NCBI RefSeq assembly: GCF_035594125.1
Contig: NW_026973754.1
Span: 272,001 to 336,000 of the forward strand
Length of the DNA: 64,000 bases
Direction: 5' to 3'
DNA from: Scylla paramamosain
Taxonomy: Eukaryota > Arthropoda > Malacostraca > Decapoda > Portunidae
A model generated the notes under the pieces. The model was not told the origin of the DNA. It saw nothing but the letters and a program-made list of their open reading frames with translations, and did no database searches. Of the stretch, positions 34,715 through 44,649 are shown in pieces (position 1 is the stretch's first letter; the number at the start of each line of letters is the position of its first letter). The translations under genes and the position numbers were made by a program.

Positions 34715-34841
34715 CTGATGAAGGCAAGCCAGGGAAGAGGCAGAGCTACATGCCAGTCAGCATGGGAGTGGTGGCATCATTGTAGGTGAAGGCACAGGCA
34801 CCAAGACATGCACCAAAGTAACCATTCACTTGTACTGTCAC
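34715..34841 (-). CDS. PKHD1L1: X13: IPT start, contains an in-frame TAG
   Basis: The acceptor is TGCTATCAG (phase 0). The peptide VTVQVNGYFGACLGACAFTY then NDATTPMLTGM matches the family V-x-V-N-G...C-x-x-x-C-x-F segment. A TAG then occurs in frame at 34746-34748, followed by LCLFPGLPSSG and a strong TCAG|GTAAGG donor in phase 1. X14 begins in phase 1, so both borders and phase support this exon despite the stop. No alternative donor upstream of the stop keeps frame. Confidence 0.75.
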
Positions 34842-34875
34842 CTGATAGCAATGAGGCAAGATCATGTTATTAGTT

Positions 34876-35072
34876 ATCCTCATCATCTGGAACTCCTTGC
34901 CTGCTTCTGTATTTCCCTCTTCCTGTGACTTCAACTCTTTCAAGAGGGAGGTTTGAAGACACTTATCCTCCAGTTTTGGATGATCCTTTTTTACTTTCCT
35001 GTAGGTTACTGGCACTCACTGAGCTTTTTTTTTCTTTTAGTTGCCCTTGGTCAATGTCCCTCTTGCAGTAAA
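34876..35072 (+). mobile_element. LINE family A copy A5, old 3' fragment
   Basis: Diverged end of the family A RT ([17 protein letters not shown]) and 3' UTR (TTGCCCTTGGTCAATGTCCC). No clear A tail. It sits between X12 and X13. Confidence 0.75.
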
Positions 35073-35101
35073 AATATCATTATCATTAGTGATCCATGCC
35101 T

Positions 35102-35106
<5 letters not shown>

Positions 35107-35186
<80 letters not shown>
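35107..35186. repeat. (CT)n microsatellite
   Basis: CT tract about 20 bp below the X12 donor. Confidence 0.97.
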
Positions 35187-35206
35187 GCCAATCAGCAAGG
35201 ACTTAC

Positions 35207-35303
35207 ATGAGGAGAGTCCCTATGAGTGGTCACAAAGTCTGTCTCAAGAGGGCTGTGCCAAAGGACTCCGGCTGAGTCACGAATGATCTTGGTTTTTAGA
35301 GTT
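35207..35303 (-). CDS. PKHD1L1: X12: fibrocystin-L conserved domain, continuation
   Basis: This exon is short and no long ORF marks it; I found it from the phase gap between X11 and X13. The acceptor is CCTTCACAG (phase 2) and the donor is CTCAT|GTAAGT (phase 0). The peptide TLKTKIIRDSAGVLWHSPLE then TDFVTTHRDSPH matches the family segment G-G-x-x-x-x-P-I-P-G that precedes the next Cys-rich strand. Both joins keep frame. A (CT)n tract starts about 20 bp below the donor. Confidence 0.84.
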
Positions 35304-35329
35304 CTGTGAAGGAGCAATGGGTAACTTAA

Positions 35330-35548
35330 ACAAATGGACTAACATAACCTAACTTTAACAAATGGACTTACCTAACCTAACTTAAACAAATGGACTAACC
35401 TAACCTAACTTAAACAAATGGACTAACCTAACCTAACTTAAACAAATGGGCTAACCTAACCTAATTTAAACATATGGACTAGCCTAACCTAACTTAAATG
35501 GACTAACCTAACCTAAACAAACAGACTAATTTAACCTAACTTAAACAT
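35330..35548. repeat. CCTAA-rich minisatellite, first half
   Basis: Units of about 30 bp (ACTTAAACAAATGGACTAAC plus CTAACCTA) contain two CCTAA (TTAGG) motifs each. The array is split by LINE A6 and continues at 37901-38008. Confidence 0.9.
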
Positions 35549-37889
35549 ATGCTGTCACCCTCTCTTCTCCGTTGGGCTCCTCCGATCACAATCTCATATC
35601 TTTATCTTGTCCTATCACTCCAATCCCTCCTCAGGATCCCCCTAAGCGAAGGTGCCTCTGGCGTTTTGCCTCTGCTAGTTGGGGGGACCTGAGGAGGTAT
35701 TTTGCTGATTTTCCTTGGAATGACTACTGCTTCCGTGTCAGAGACCCGTCTTTGTGTGCTGAGCGCATAACAGAGGTGATAGTGTCTGGCATGGAGGCGT
35801 ACATTCCTCACTCTTTTTCTCGTCCTAAACCTTCTAAACCTTGGTTTAACACAGCTTGTTCTCGTGCTATACATGATAGAGAGGTGGCCCACAAAAAGTA
35901 ATTAAGCCTTCCATCACCAGAATCTCATGCACTTTATATTTCTGCCCGGAACCATGCCAAGTCTGTCCTCCAACTAGCCAAAAACTCCTTCATTAACAGA
36001 AAATGTCAAAACCTTTCAAGATTTAACTCCCCTTGTGATTTCTGGCATCTAGCCAAAAATATCTCCAATAACTTTGCTTCTTCTTCTTTCCCTCCTCTAT
36101 TTCAACCAGATGGCACCACTGCTATCACATCTATTTCTAAAGCTGAACTCTTTGCTCAAACCTTTGCTAAAAATTCTACCTTGGACGATTCCGGGCTTGT
36201 TCCTCCCTCTCCTCCACCCTCTGACTACTTCATGCCACCTATTAAAATTCTTCGCAATGATGTTTTCCATGCCCTCACTGGCCTAAACCCTCGGAAGGCT
36301 TATGGACCTGATGGGGTCCCTCCTATTGTTCTCCGAAACTGTGCCTCCGTGCTTGCACCTTGCCTAGTCAAACTCTTTCAGCTCTGTCTGTCAACATCTA
36401 CCTTTCCTTCTTGCTGGAAGTTTGCCTACATTCAACCTGTTCCTAAAAAGGGTGACCATTCTAATCCCTCAAACTACCGTCCTATTGCTTTAATTTCCTG
36501 CCTATCTAAAGTTTTTGAATCTATCCTCAACAGGAAGATTCTTAAACATCTATCACTTCACAACCTACTATCTGATCGCCAGTATGGCTTCCGTCAAGGC
36601 CACTCTACTGGTGATCTTCTGGCCTTCCTTACTGAGTCTTGGTCATCCTCTTTTAGAGATTTTGGTGAAACTTTTGCTGTTGCCTTGGACATATCAAAAG
36701 CTTTTGATAGAGTCTGGCACAAAGCTTTGATTTCCAAACTACCCTCCTACGGTTTCTATCCTTCTCTCTGTAACTTCATCTCAAGTTTCCTTTCTGACCG
36801 TTCTATTGCTGCTGTGGTAGACGGTCACTGTTCTTCTCCTAAATCTATTAACAGTGGTGTTCCTCAGGGTTCTGTCCTGTCACCCACTCTCTTCTTATTA
36901 TTCATTAATGATCTTCTAAACCAAACTTCTTGTCCTATCCACTCCTATGCTGATGATACCACCCTGCACTTTTCCACGTCTTTTCATAGACGTCCAACCC
37001 TTCAGGAGGTAAACATATCACGCAGGGAAGCCACAGAACGCCTGAATTCTGATCTTTCTAAAATTTCTGATTGGGGCAGAGCAAACTTGGTATTGTTCAA
37101 TGCCTCAAAAACTCAATTCCTCCATCTATCAACTCGACACAACCTTCCAGACAACTATCCCCTCTTCTTCAATGACACTCAACTGTCCCCCTCTTCTACA
37201 GTGAACATCCTCGGTCTGTCCTTTACTTATAATCTGAACTGGAAACTTCACATCTCATCTCTAGCTAAAACAGCTTCTATGAAGTTAGGTGTTCTGAGAC
37301 GTCTCTGCCAGTTTTTCTCACCCCCCCAGCTGCTAACTCTGTACAAGGGCCTTATCCGTCCATGTATGGAGTATGCTTCACATGTCTGGGGGGGTTCCAC
37401 TCATACTGCTCTTCTAGACAGGGTGGAATCAAAAGCTTTTCGTCTCATCAACTCCTCTCCTCTAACTGACTGTCTTCAGCCTCTCTCTCACCGCCGCAAT
37501 GTTGCATATCTAGCTGTCTTCTACCGCTATTTTCATGCTAACTGCTCTTCTGATCTTGCTAACTGCATGCCTCCCCTCCTTCCGCGGCCTCGCTGCACAA
37601 GACTTTCTTCTTTCTCTCACCCCTATTCTGTCCACCTCTCTAATGCAAGATTTAACCAGTATTCTCAATCATTCATCCCTTTCTCTGGTAAACTCTGGAA
37701 TTCCCTGCCTGCTTCTGTATTTCCACCTTCCTACGACTTGAATTCCTTCAAGAGGGAGGTTTCAAGACACTTATCCACCAATTTTTGACCACTGCTTTGA
37801 CCCTTTTATGGGACTGGCATTTCAGTGGGCATTTTTTTTTATTAGATTTTTGTTGTCCTTGGCCAGTGTCCTTCCTACATAAAAAAAAA
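35549..37889 (+). mobile_element. LINE family A copy A6, 5'-truncated, long ORF
   Basis: It begins in the endonuclease end ([20 protein letters not shown]) and has one stop at about 35900. It is then open to the end of RT, with 3' end CTTCCTACAT plus an A21 tail at 37869-37890. The flanking array supplies a short TATG duplication on both sides. Little decay points to a recent insertion. Confidence 0.93.
36181..37788 (+). CDS. LINE A6 reverse transcriptase (535 residues, intact)
   Basis: Non-LTR reverse transcriptase, which makes cDNA at the nicked target. Motifs in order: [19 protein letters not shown] (about residue 36), [89 protein letters not shown] (catalytic YADD). A C-terminal region follows with [20 protein letters not shown] and [20 protein letters not shown]. 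The Met is internal to the frame; the true element ORF starts far upstream and is truncated here. Jockey-like by general look; the clade is not settled. Confidence 0.92.
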   Translation: MDDSGLVPPSPPPSDYFMPPIKILRNDVFHALTGLNPRKAYGPDGVPPIVLRNCASVLAPCLVKLFQLCLSTSTFPSCWKFAYIQPVPKKGDHSNPSNYRPIALISCLSKVFESILNRKILKHLSLHNLLSDRQYGFRQGHSTGDLLAFLTESWSSSFRDFGETFAVALDISKAFDRVWHKALISKLPSYGFYPSLCNFISSFLSDRSIAAVVDGHCSSPKSINSGVPQGSVLSPTLFLLFINDLLNQTSCPIHSYADDTTLHFSTSFHRRPTLQEVNISRREATERLNSDLSKISDWGRANLVLFNASKTQFLHLSTRHNLPDNYPLFFNDTQLSPSSTVNILGLSFTYNLNWKLHISSLAKTASMKLGVLRRLCQFFSPPQLLTLYKGLIRPCMEYASHVWGGSTHTALLDRVESKAFRLINSSPLTDCLQPLSHRRNVAYLAVFYRYFHANCSSDLANCMPPLLPRPRCTRLSSFSHPYSVHLSNARFNQYSQSFIPFSGKLWNSLPASVFPPSYDLNSFKREVSRHLSTNF

Positions 37890-37900
37890 AAAAAAAAAAA

Positions 37901-38008
37901 TATGGACTAGCCTAACCTAACTTAAACAAATGGACTGACCTAACCTAACTTAAACATGTGAACAAATCTAGCCTAACTTGAACAAATGGACTAACCTAAC
38001 CTAACAGA
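37901..38008. repeat. CCTAA-rich minisatellite, second half
   Basis: Same unit as 35330-35548 (CCTAACTTAAACAAATGGACT), on the other side of LINE A6. Confidence 0.88.
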
Positions 38009-38039
38009 TGGGCAATAACAGAATAACAAAAATGGTAGA

Positions 38040-38398
38040 AAAAGCAGATAGATAGGTTAAATAAATAAGACAGGGTAAAGAAAGAAGATAGCTAAAAATA
38101 CATACATACATACATACATACATACATACATAAATACATACATACATATGCCAAGGCTGTTTCCCCCATAACATATAGATAGGACAAAGGAAATAACCCA
38201 ACAAGTGAGAGACAGTTAAGTTAAATAGAGATTGCATAAAGAAAATACCCGAATAATGAAGCAAGTAAGTCAAAAAGATAGGATAGGATACAGTAAGGAA
38301 AATGACCCTACAAAGAAGAAAGGATTAGGTCAAACAGATACCATGGAATAGGTTAAATAAATATGACAGTGTAAAGAAAGAAGATAGCTGAAAATACA

Positions 38399-38429
<31 letters not shown>

Positions 38430-38445
38430 GCCAAGGCTGAGAGAA
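38040..38445. repeat. Duplicated (CATA)n block
   Basis: Two copies (about 38045-38160 and 38345-38441) of a segment with GGTTAAATAAATA, AAAGAAAGAAGATAGCT, a (CATA)n run and ATGCCAAGGCTG. The X11/X12 intron shows nothing else here. Confidence 0.88.
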
Positions 38446-38573
38446 AATTATTCCACACAGAAGAGACAAATCTCGTAACTCTGCCACCAAAGAATACAGG
38501 TTTTTCACATCTAACTCTAAATAAATATGGGAATAAACAGAAGAGAGAGCAACAAATACTTCCAATCCCTCAC

Positions 38574-38754
38574 CCATCAAACATCAGGTTATCTGTGTGT
38601 ATCTCCACCAGCTCCTTTCTGCCGGGATCTTCCTCCCACTCAATGTAGTAGTGGTAGTTCTTGCAGGAGCCGGAGTACTGGACTGTGAGATCAGTTCCCA
38701 GGGCACTTTCCAGAATGCCCTCCAGGACCTTTGGGTCAACACCTGCTGGAATGT
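38574..38754 (-). CDS. PKHD1L1: X11: fibrocystin-L conserved domain
   Basis: The acceptor is TTTTGGCAG, phase 1. The peptide IPAGVDPKVLEGILESALGT then VQYSGSCKNYHYYIEWEED and DNLMFDG has the family pattern of an I-P-x-x-V helix, a G-S-C turn and a tryptophan strand. The donor is GATGG|GTGAGG, phase 2. X12 continues as FDG-TLKTKII. Just upstream in the intron is a (GAGT)n run. Confidence 0.86.
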
Positions 38755-38879
38755 CTGCCAAAATGAGTGAGTGAGTGAGTGAGTGAGTGAGTGAGTGAGC
38801 GATGCAGAATCTTTCCTTAACCATCATTAACATTATGAAAAACAGCTGAAAATCTCCAAAATTCAGCTTGTTAAAAGTG

Positions 38880-39360
38880 CAGAATTCTTATGAAACTGTC
38901 ATTAGTGATGAAAAATATCTCTGAAAACTTCACTAAACTACCACTACCCCTCTTAAACTATCATCAGCATCATAAAACACCTTGAAAACCAAATAACCTC
39001 CACAGCAGCCTGTTAAACTACTACTGTCCTTCTTAAGCTTGCACCAGAATTATAAAACACTCTTGAAAAACCTAAATAACTTCCAGTAAAGCCTTTTAAA
39101 CTCCCACTTCACCGTTGAAAAAACTAAATAACTTACACTAGAGCCTTTTAAAAATTACCACTTCACTCTTGAAAACCTAAATAACTCCCACTACAGCCTT
39201 TTAAACTCTCACTTCACCCTTGAAAAACTAAATAACTTCCACTAAAGCCTTTCAAACTACCACTGACCACCCTTGAAAAATTAAATGACTTCCACTAGAG
39301 CCTTTTAAACTACCACTGGCATTCTTAAAAGCCTGAGGAAACCTCCACTGCAGCCTGTTA
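38880..39360. repeat. Minisatellite of about 60-70 bp (CTTGAAAAACCTAAATAACTTCC..)
   Basis: Six or more units carry CTTGAAAA-CCTAAATAACTTCCACTAGAGCC and TTTTAAACTACCACT. It is the inverse of the unit at 1320-1690 and the same as 53500-53790. It fills the X10/X11 intron. Confidence 0.85.
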
Positions 39361-39437
39361 AAATGAAAATAAGATAAGACAGCAAGACATATAGGAACAC
39401 TGGCCTGTGACATCCATAGTTCAGTCTCCCAACAAAC

Positions 39438-39548
39438 CTTTTACAACCTGCCCCTGAATTCCGAGGTCCCAGTTGCCAGCGAGGGGACCCGTGGCAGTCT
39501 GAGAGGAGCATGTGACTGTCACCTGAGTGTCAAAGCTTGCTGGAGGAC
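39438..39548 (-). CDS. PKHD1L1: X10: conserved linker region
   Basis: The acceptor is CTATCAG, phase 1. The peptide PPASFDTQVTVTCSSQTATG then NWDLGIQGQVVK carries a V-T-V-x-C strand and a tryptophan turn. The donor AAAG|GTTTGT is weaker than average but in phase 1, which agrees with X11 and gives QVVK-DIPAGVD. Both joins are consistent. Confidence 0.8.
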
Positions 39549-39824
39549 CTGATAGAGGGAGAGAGAGTGGGAAAAGTACTGATTAATGCTGTGGGTTTTA
39601 TGGCATTGTGTATTAAGTTTTGTCTTTTTTCCTTCTTTTAGTATGTGGGTGGCTTTGTTTAAGGCAACAATATGATGGAACACAAATGAAAAGGGCCCAC
39701 TAAAGGTGTCAGTCCCCAGACTTGTCAATGGGTTACCTAAGACTAAAAGGAAAATATATTAAGCTGCATTGTTTTCCTTTATTGTTGAATGTAAATGTGG
39801 ATGATAAGGCATCTTTTTCTTATG

Positions 39825-39828
<4 letters not shown>

Positions 39829-39866
<38 letters not shown>
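39829..39866. repeat. (CT)n microsatellite
   Basis: Pure CT tract in the X9/X10 intron. Confidence 0.95.
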
Positions 39867-39869
<3 letters not shown>

Positions 39870-40086
39870 TCATGATCCAATAACACACATCCAGCATCAT
39901 GACACTACTAAACAAAGTAAAAAAAGATAAATAAATTAAAATAAAAAAAGAGTAAAAATACCACAAACTCCATGGGGAAAAAAAAAGCAGATAAGAAGAG
40001 GAAACAGAGTGACGGGAAAAAAAAAAAAAGAAAAAAACATGGAGGACAAAACAGGATAAACATTTCACCTTCTTCATTATTTTTAC

Positions 40087-40239
40087 CTTCCACCTGCAGG
40101 AGACCAAGGAGGGGCATTCCAGTCTTGCAGTTTGTGGTCTGGAATTCCAGGGAGTACCCATTCTCTGTCACCTTCTTGACTGCCACATCCTCAATAAGGA
40201 TTCCCTTCTGCTTGAGGGCGGGCGGGTACATCTGTGTCA
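40087..40239 (-). CDS. PKHD1L1: X9: conserved linker region
   Basis: The acceptor is CTGCCACAG, phase 1. The peptide TQMYPPALKQKGILIEDVAV then GYSLEFQTTNCKTGMPLLG and LLQVE shows the alternating pattern of a beta-rich domain with one Cys. The donor is GAAG|GTAAAA, phase 1. The intron to X8 is almost filled by a nearly intact LINE B copy whose 3' end lies about 45 bp from this acceptor. Confidence 0.82.
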
Positions 40240-40335
40240 CTGTGGCAGGGGAGGAGGCAGTAAGGGTTAGTGTGTGTGTGTGTATTTACCTAGTTGTATT
40301 TACCTAGTTGTATAGTACAGGGTCCGAGCCAAAGC

Positions 40336-42324
40336 TCAATTAGTCCTGTCTCCATACCCGAATTTGTCCAATTTCTCTTTAAACATGTGCACACTCTTTG
40401 CCGCAACCACCTCTTCTTTTAAGTTATTCCATATTTCAACCGTTCGATGCGGAAAGCTGTATTTCTTAATATCTCCCAAACAATGACTCTTCTTTAATTT
40501 CTTCATATGTCCCCTTGTACGTCTATCTCCTTCCTCCACATTTAGAACTAGGTCATCTCTGTCTATCTTCTCCATGCCATTTACTAATTTGAACATTGTT
40601 ATCAGGTCTCCTCTTTCCCTTCTTTCTTGCAGTGTTGGTAATCCAATTTCTTCCAGTCTTTCCTCATAACTTAGGTCTTCCAATTCAGGTATAATTTTCG
40701 TAGCTGTTCTTTGTATTCTTTCCAATTTCCTTATATCTTTCTTCTTGTGTGGAGACCATACCACTGCTGCGTATTCCAGTTTGGGGCGTATCATGTGTGC
40801 TATGATTTTCTTCATCATTTCTTTGTCTAGGTAATTAAATGCCACCCAGATATTTGCTAGCAAATTATATGTAGAGCCAAATATTCCATTGATGTGTTTT
40901 TCTGGTGATAGCGTGTCTTGAATTATTACTCCCAAGTCTTTTTCTTCTTTGCTCTTTCGTATTGTGATTCCTCCCATCTTATACTCCCATGAAGGTCTCC
41001 TTTTACTTCTTCCCATCTCCATTACATGGCACTTTTTTATATTGAATTCCAATTTCCATCGTTTACTCCATTCATAAATTCTATCAATATCCCTCTGTAG
41101 TTCCTCACAATCCTCTTGGTTCTTTATTACTTTCATCAATTTTGCATCATCTGCAAACATGTTAATGTAGCTATTTAAACCCACAGTCATATCATTTATA
41201 TAGACCTGAAACATTATAGGTGCCAACACAGACCCTTGTGGTACTCCGCTTGTTACTTCGTACCAACTTGATTTATTATCTCTGATTACTGTGCTCATTT
41301 CCCTACCTTGGAGATAATCCTTCATCCACTTAAGTATTTTTCCTTTTAGCCCTCCTCGATGTTCCAGTTTCCATACGAGACTTTTATGTGGAACTGTATC
41401 AGAAGCTTTTTTCAGATCTAAATAGACTGCATCAACCCAACCATCTCTCTCTTGTAGTTTATCTATTACTCTTGTATAAAAGCTCAGTAAGTTTGTTACG
41501 CAAGATCTCTCTTTCCTGAAACCGAATTGTTTTTCTGTTATTATATTTTCTTGTTCAAGATATTGCACCCATCTGTTTTTAATGACTATTTCACAGAGTT
41601 TACTTACAATACTCGTGAGTGAGACTGGTCTGTAATTCAGTGGTTCCATTTTATTACCTCCTTTGTATAACGGTACTATATTTGCTCTCTTCCATTCCTT
41701 TGGTACTTTTCCCTCCTTCAAAGAACTGTTAATTATCTCCCATGTTGGTTCTTCCAGTTCCTCTCTACATTCTTTCAATATCCATCCATTTACTTCGTCT
41801 GGTCCCATCACCTTCCTAGTATCTAGCTCTTCCAGTAGTCTTTTCATTTCTTTTCTTTCCACTTGTATGTTTGCTATTCCTTTCTGTTGTTCCTCATCTC
41901 CCAGTGATGCAAAGACAGTTTCTCTTGTAAATACAGACTTAAAGCTTTTATTCAGTATCTCAGCCATCTCTTGTGTGGTTTCATAAATTTCTCTATTTTT
42001 CTTCAGCTTTGTAATGGTATCTCTATGCTTTATTTTTCCATTTACATATCTATAGAAAAGTTTGGGTTCTTCTTTACACTTTCCAACTACATCTCTTTCA
42101 AAATTTCTTTCTTCTTCTCTTCTTATTTTAACATAATCATTTCTAGCTGTCCTGTATTCTTCTCTATTTATCTCATTCCATTGTTTCCTCATTTTTTTCC
42201 ATGCCCTCTCTTTCTTCTTTTTTGCCTCTGCACACTTTGCATTAAACCACACTTTCTTATTTTCTTTTACCTTATATCTTGGCACATATCTTTCAACACC
42301 TTCTCTAAACTTGCTTAAAAACAC
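40336..42324 (-). CDS. LINE B6 ORF2, reverse transcriptase part (662 residues)
   Basis: Reverse transcriptase of target-primed retrotransposition. Motifs in order: RKVMGPDEVNGWILKECREE (about residue 170), NYRPVSLTSIVSKLCEIVIK, EKQFGFRKERSCVTNLLSFY, VYLDLKKASDTVPHKSLVWK (the usual A-F-D reads A-S-D), [29 protein letters not shown] (catalytic FADD). The C-terminal region has RIQRTATKIIPELEDLSYEE and TRGHMKKLKKSHC. Its end GYGDRTN stops just before the 3' UTR. One base at an A run separates it from the endonuclease. Confidence 0.93.
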   Translation of the reverse strand: MFLSKFREGVERYVPRYKVKENKKVWFNAKCAEAKKKKERAWKKMRKQWNEINREEYRTARNDYVKIRREEERNFERDVVGKCKEEPKLFYRYVNGKIKHRDTITKLKKNREIYETTQEMAEILNKSFKSVFTRETVFASLGDEEQQKGIANIQVERKEMKRLLEELDTRKVMGPDEVNGWILKECREELEEPTWEIINSSLKEGKVPKEWKRANIVPLYKGGNKMEPLNYRPVSLTSIVSKLCEIVIKNRWVQYLEQENIITEKQFGFRKERSCVTNLLSFYTRVIDKLQERDGWVDAVYLDLKKASDTVPHKSLVWKLEHRGGLKGKILKWMKDYLQGREMSTVIRDNKSSWYEVTSGVPQGSVLAPIMFQVYINDMTVGLNSYINMFADDAKLMKVIKNQEDCEELQRDIDRIYEWSKRWKLEFNIKKCHVMEMGRSKRRPSWEYKMGGITIRKSKEEKDLGVIIQDTLSPEKHINGIFGSTYNLLANIWVAFNYLDKEMMKKIIAHMIRPKLEYAAVVWSPHKKKDIRKLERIQRTATKIIPELEDLSYEERLEEIGLPTLQERRERGDLITMFKLVNGMEKIDRDDLVLNVEEGDRRTRGHMKKLKKSHCLGDIKKYSFPHRTVEIWNNLKEEVVAAKSVHMFKEKLDKFGYGDRTN

Positions 42325-42325
42325 T

Positions 42326-43267
42326 TCATATTTTTTTCTGCACCTCCATACCTCTTAATAAATTACTCCAATCAAGCTCTCCGTAGAATTTCTTTAACCC
42401 TGTAAAGTCTGCCTTAGCATAATTTTTTCTCTCATTTTTATATTCCTCATTGAATTTTGGCACTTCTTCTTTGATCTCTATCTCCATCTTCACATGATCA
42501 CTTTTTCCCACTGGACACAAATATTCTATACTTGGTTCATTTTCTGGCTTTTTTGTAAAAACCAAGTCTAGGAGTGATGGTTCATCTTCCCCTCTGTACC
42601 TAGTATTTTCTTTCACCCATTGATCCATCGTGTTTACCATCATAGTCTGTAAAAATTCTTCACTCCATGTACTGGCAATCCCTGTCACCTCCATCTCCCC
42701 CCAGTTTATCTCCTTGCTATTAAAATCTCCTACTAGTAACACCTTGTTTCTTATCTTTAGCATGTCATCTATACTTTTTATGAACTCGCTTTGCATGTGC
42801 TTATAATCATCAGTCACCCAAGTGTTGGTCTTTGGAGGCATGTATGCAACAATAATTTTTCTGCTTTCTTGTCCTTGGATCTTGATCTCCACTCTCAATG
42901 TTTCTGACCTCCCTTCACCATATTCCACTGTTTCTATCAAGATATTTTTTCTTACTAGAATCATCACTCCTCTTCCTCCCTTATTCTTTCTGTCTCTTCT
43001 CCATGTGTTATATCCTTCTTCTTCAAATTCAACATTAATCTCCCTTGTTAGTTTTGTTTCCGTAATGCATGCCACTTCTGGTTTCTTTTCATGTAAATAA
43101 TCTCTTAGTTCCCTTAGGCTGGACACTAATCCATCTATGTTTGTATACATAACTTTAATTTTATTTATTGTGGACCCATTTCTTTTGTGTTCTCTCTTTG
43201 TTGTCTTACTTCTTGCCCCGCATTCTTTAACCACCATTTCCTCATTTTCATGTCTATCACTCTCCAT
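42326..43267 (-). CDS. LINE B6 ORF2, APE-type endonuclease part
   Basis: The endonuclease nicks target DNA. Motifs in order: VMYTNIDGLVSSLREL, VACITETKLT (metal-binding Glu), GGRGVMILVRKN, IIVAYMPPKTNTW, VLLVGDFNSKEINW (catalytic D-x-N), SLLDLVFTKK and VGKSDHVKMEIEI (catalytic S-D-H). The likely true start lies near the Met before ESDRHENEEM. It ends at an A7 run (VQKKI); the RT continues in the next frame with only one base of offset. Confidence 0.9.
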   Translation of the reverse strand: MESDRHENEEMVVKECGARSKTTKREHKRNGSTINKIKVMYTNIDGLVSSLRELRDYLHEKKPEVACITETKLTREINVEFEEEGYNTWRRDRKNKGGRGVMILVRKNILIETVEYGEGRSETLRVEIKIQGQESRKIIVAYMPPKTNTWVTDDYKHMQSEFIKSIDDMLKIRNKVLLVGDFNSKEINWGEMEVTGIASTWSEEFLQTMMVNTMDQWVKENTRYRGEDEPSLLDLVFTKKPENEPSIEYLCPVGKSDHVKMEIEIKEEVPKFNEEYKNERKNYAKADFTGLKKFYGELDWSNLLRGMEVQKKI

Positions 43268-43370
43268 ATATACCTTTCTGCCTGTTCCTGTGTTCTCTCT
43301 TCGTTTTTTGTCTTGGCCTCCTCTTTTAACTCTTTCACCTTGTTTCTTTCCTCCTCATTCATTTCTCTTC

Positions 43371-44261
43371 TTAAATATATATATATATATATATATCCTT
43401 CATACCCTCTATCTTTCTTAACAAACTCGTTCTTTTCAAGATGTGTTCGGCTGCCGCTTGGGTATTAAGTCTTATTTTCATGGGACGTTTCCCCCCTTCT
43501 GAATATTTCCCAATCCTGTACACTTCTATTTGTATATCCGTTTCATCTCCTTCTTCTACAATTTTCCCAATGATTTCTTTTGCTCTTTGTAATTCTTCTC
43601 TTTCTCTTAGAACTTTATTTGATATGGTCTTCTCTTTATCCCCAAACACCATCAGGCACATCTTTTTTTGTACCGTATCCCTTACTATGTTATCTTTTTC
43701 CTTAATGATTTTCACTACTTTTTTCGCCATCTCTTTATCATGTTCTTCTTGCTGTTTTCTTATTATTTCTGTCATATCTATCTTCTCTTGTTCTCTCTCT
43801 TCTTTCCAACTTTTCACTTCCTTTTCAACTAAGCCTTTTACTTCACTCTGGATTTTGCCTTCATCTATCCTAACTTCTTCCTTCTCCACCATGCTCCTTA
43901 ACTTTCCATTTTCTTTTTTGAGTTCTTGTATTTCTTCACTGTACTTTACATTTAAATCCACTATCTTTTCCACTTCCTCTCTCAGTTTCTTGTTTTCCCT
44001 TTCTCTTTTTAACTCCCTTCCTTTCAACTCTTCCAGCTCTTCAACAATGTCGTTCGTGTCTTTAAGTCCCTTCTCCTTATCTCCTTTCCATCCTCTGACT
44101 AATGTCACCAATCCTCTTATTTCCTCTCTTATCTTTTCATTCTCTTCTTCTAATTTCCATAATCTTGCATTTAACTTGCCTACCTGTATATCCTTTTCAC
44201 TAAATCCTTCAAATTTTGGTGTGCCTCTGGGCGACGGCGACGCGGCGGCGGCCGCCATCAC
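43371..44261 (-). CDS. LINE B6 ORF1 protein (coiled coil)
   Basis: It starts MMAAAAASPSPRGTPKFEGF. A long charged coiled coil covers about residues 30-190 (LEEENEKIREEIRG, then ELKRERENKKLREEVEKI). A compact region after it (KKMCLMVFGDKEK, IQIEVYRIGKYSEGGKRPMK) resembles the RNA-binding module of LINE ORF1 proteins. The frame ends in IYIYIYI at a (TA)n tract; the C-terminal part continues at 43165-43362 (MNEEERNKVKELKEEAKTKN). ORF1 proteins coat LINE RNA. Confidence 0.85.
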   Translation of the reverse strand: MMAAAAASPSPRGTPKFEGFSEKDIQVGKLNARLWKLEEENEKIREEIRGLVTLVRGWKGDKEKGLKDTNDIVEELEELKGRELKRERENKKLREEVEKIVDLNVKYSEEIQELKKENGKLRSMVEKEEVRIDEGKIQSEVKGLVEKEVKSWKEEREQEKIDMTEIIRKQQEEHDKEMAKKVVKIIKEKDNIVRDTVQKKMCLMVFGDKEKTISNKVLREREELQRAKEIIGKIVEEGDETDIQIEVYRIGKYSEGGKRPMKIRLNTQAAAEHILKRTSLLRKIEGMKDIYIYIYI

Positions 44262-44473
44262 GCTTTGTTTACAACCAATTTGGATTCGGTGCTTTCACCC
44301 ACAATTTTCACTTCATCTATTCCATCTCCGATCTTTTTCTACTTCCATAAAAACTCCACCCCACACTGTGCACTTTCTTATACTTTTGTATGGAGCCAGG
44401 CTAAGAAAATACCTCGGACCCTGTACCCACAAATAGGCAAGTCTGCGCAGCTGCTCCTGACACGTCTGCTCTC

Positions 44474-44601
<128 letters not shown>

Positions 44602-44649
44602 ACTATTAGAGAGTATGAACAGCAGATGTATGGATTCCCTCACACTTAC

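Noticed and set aside
38099..38150. CRISPR-like or satellite array from regular CATA spacing
   Set aside because: It is a simple tetranucleotide microsatellite without spacers.
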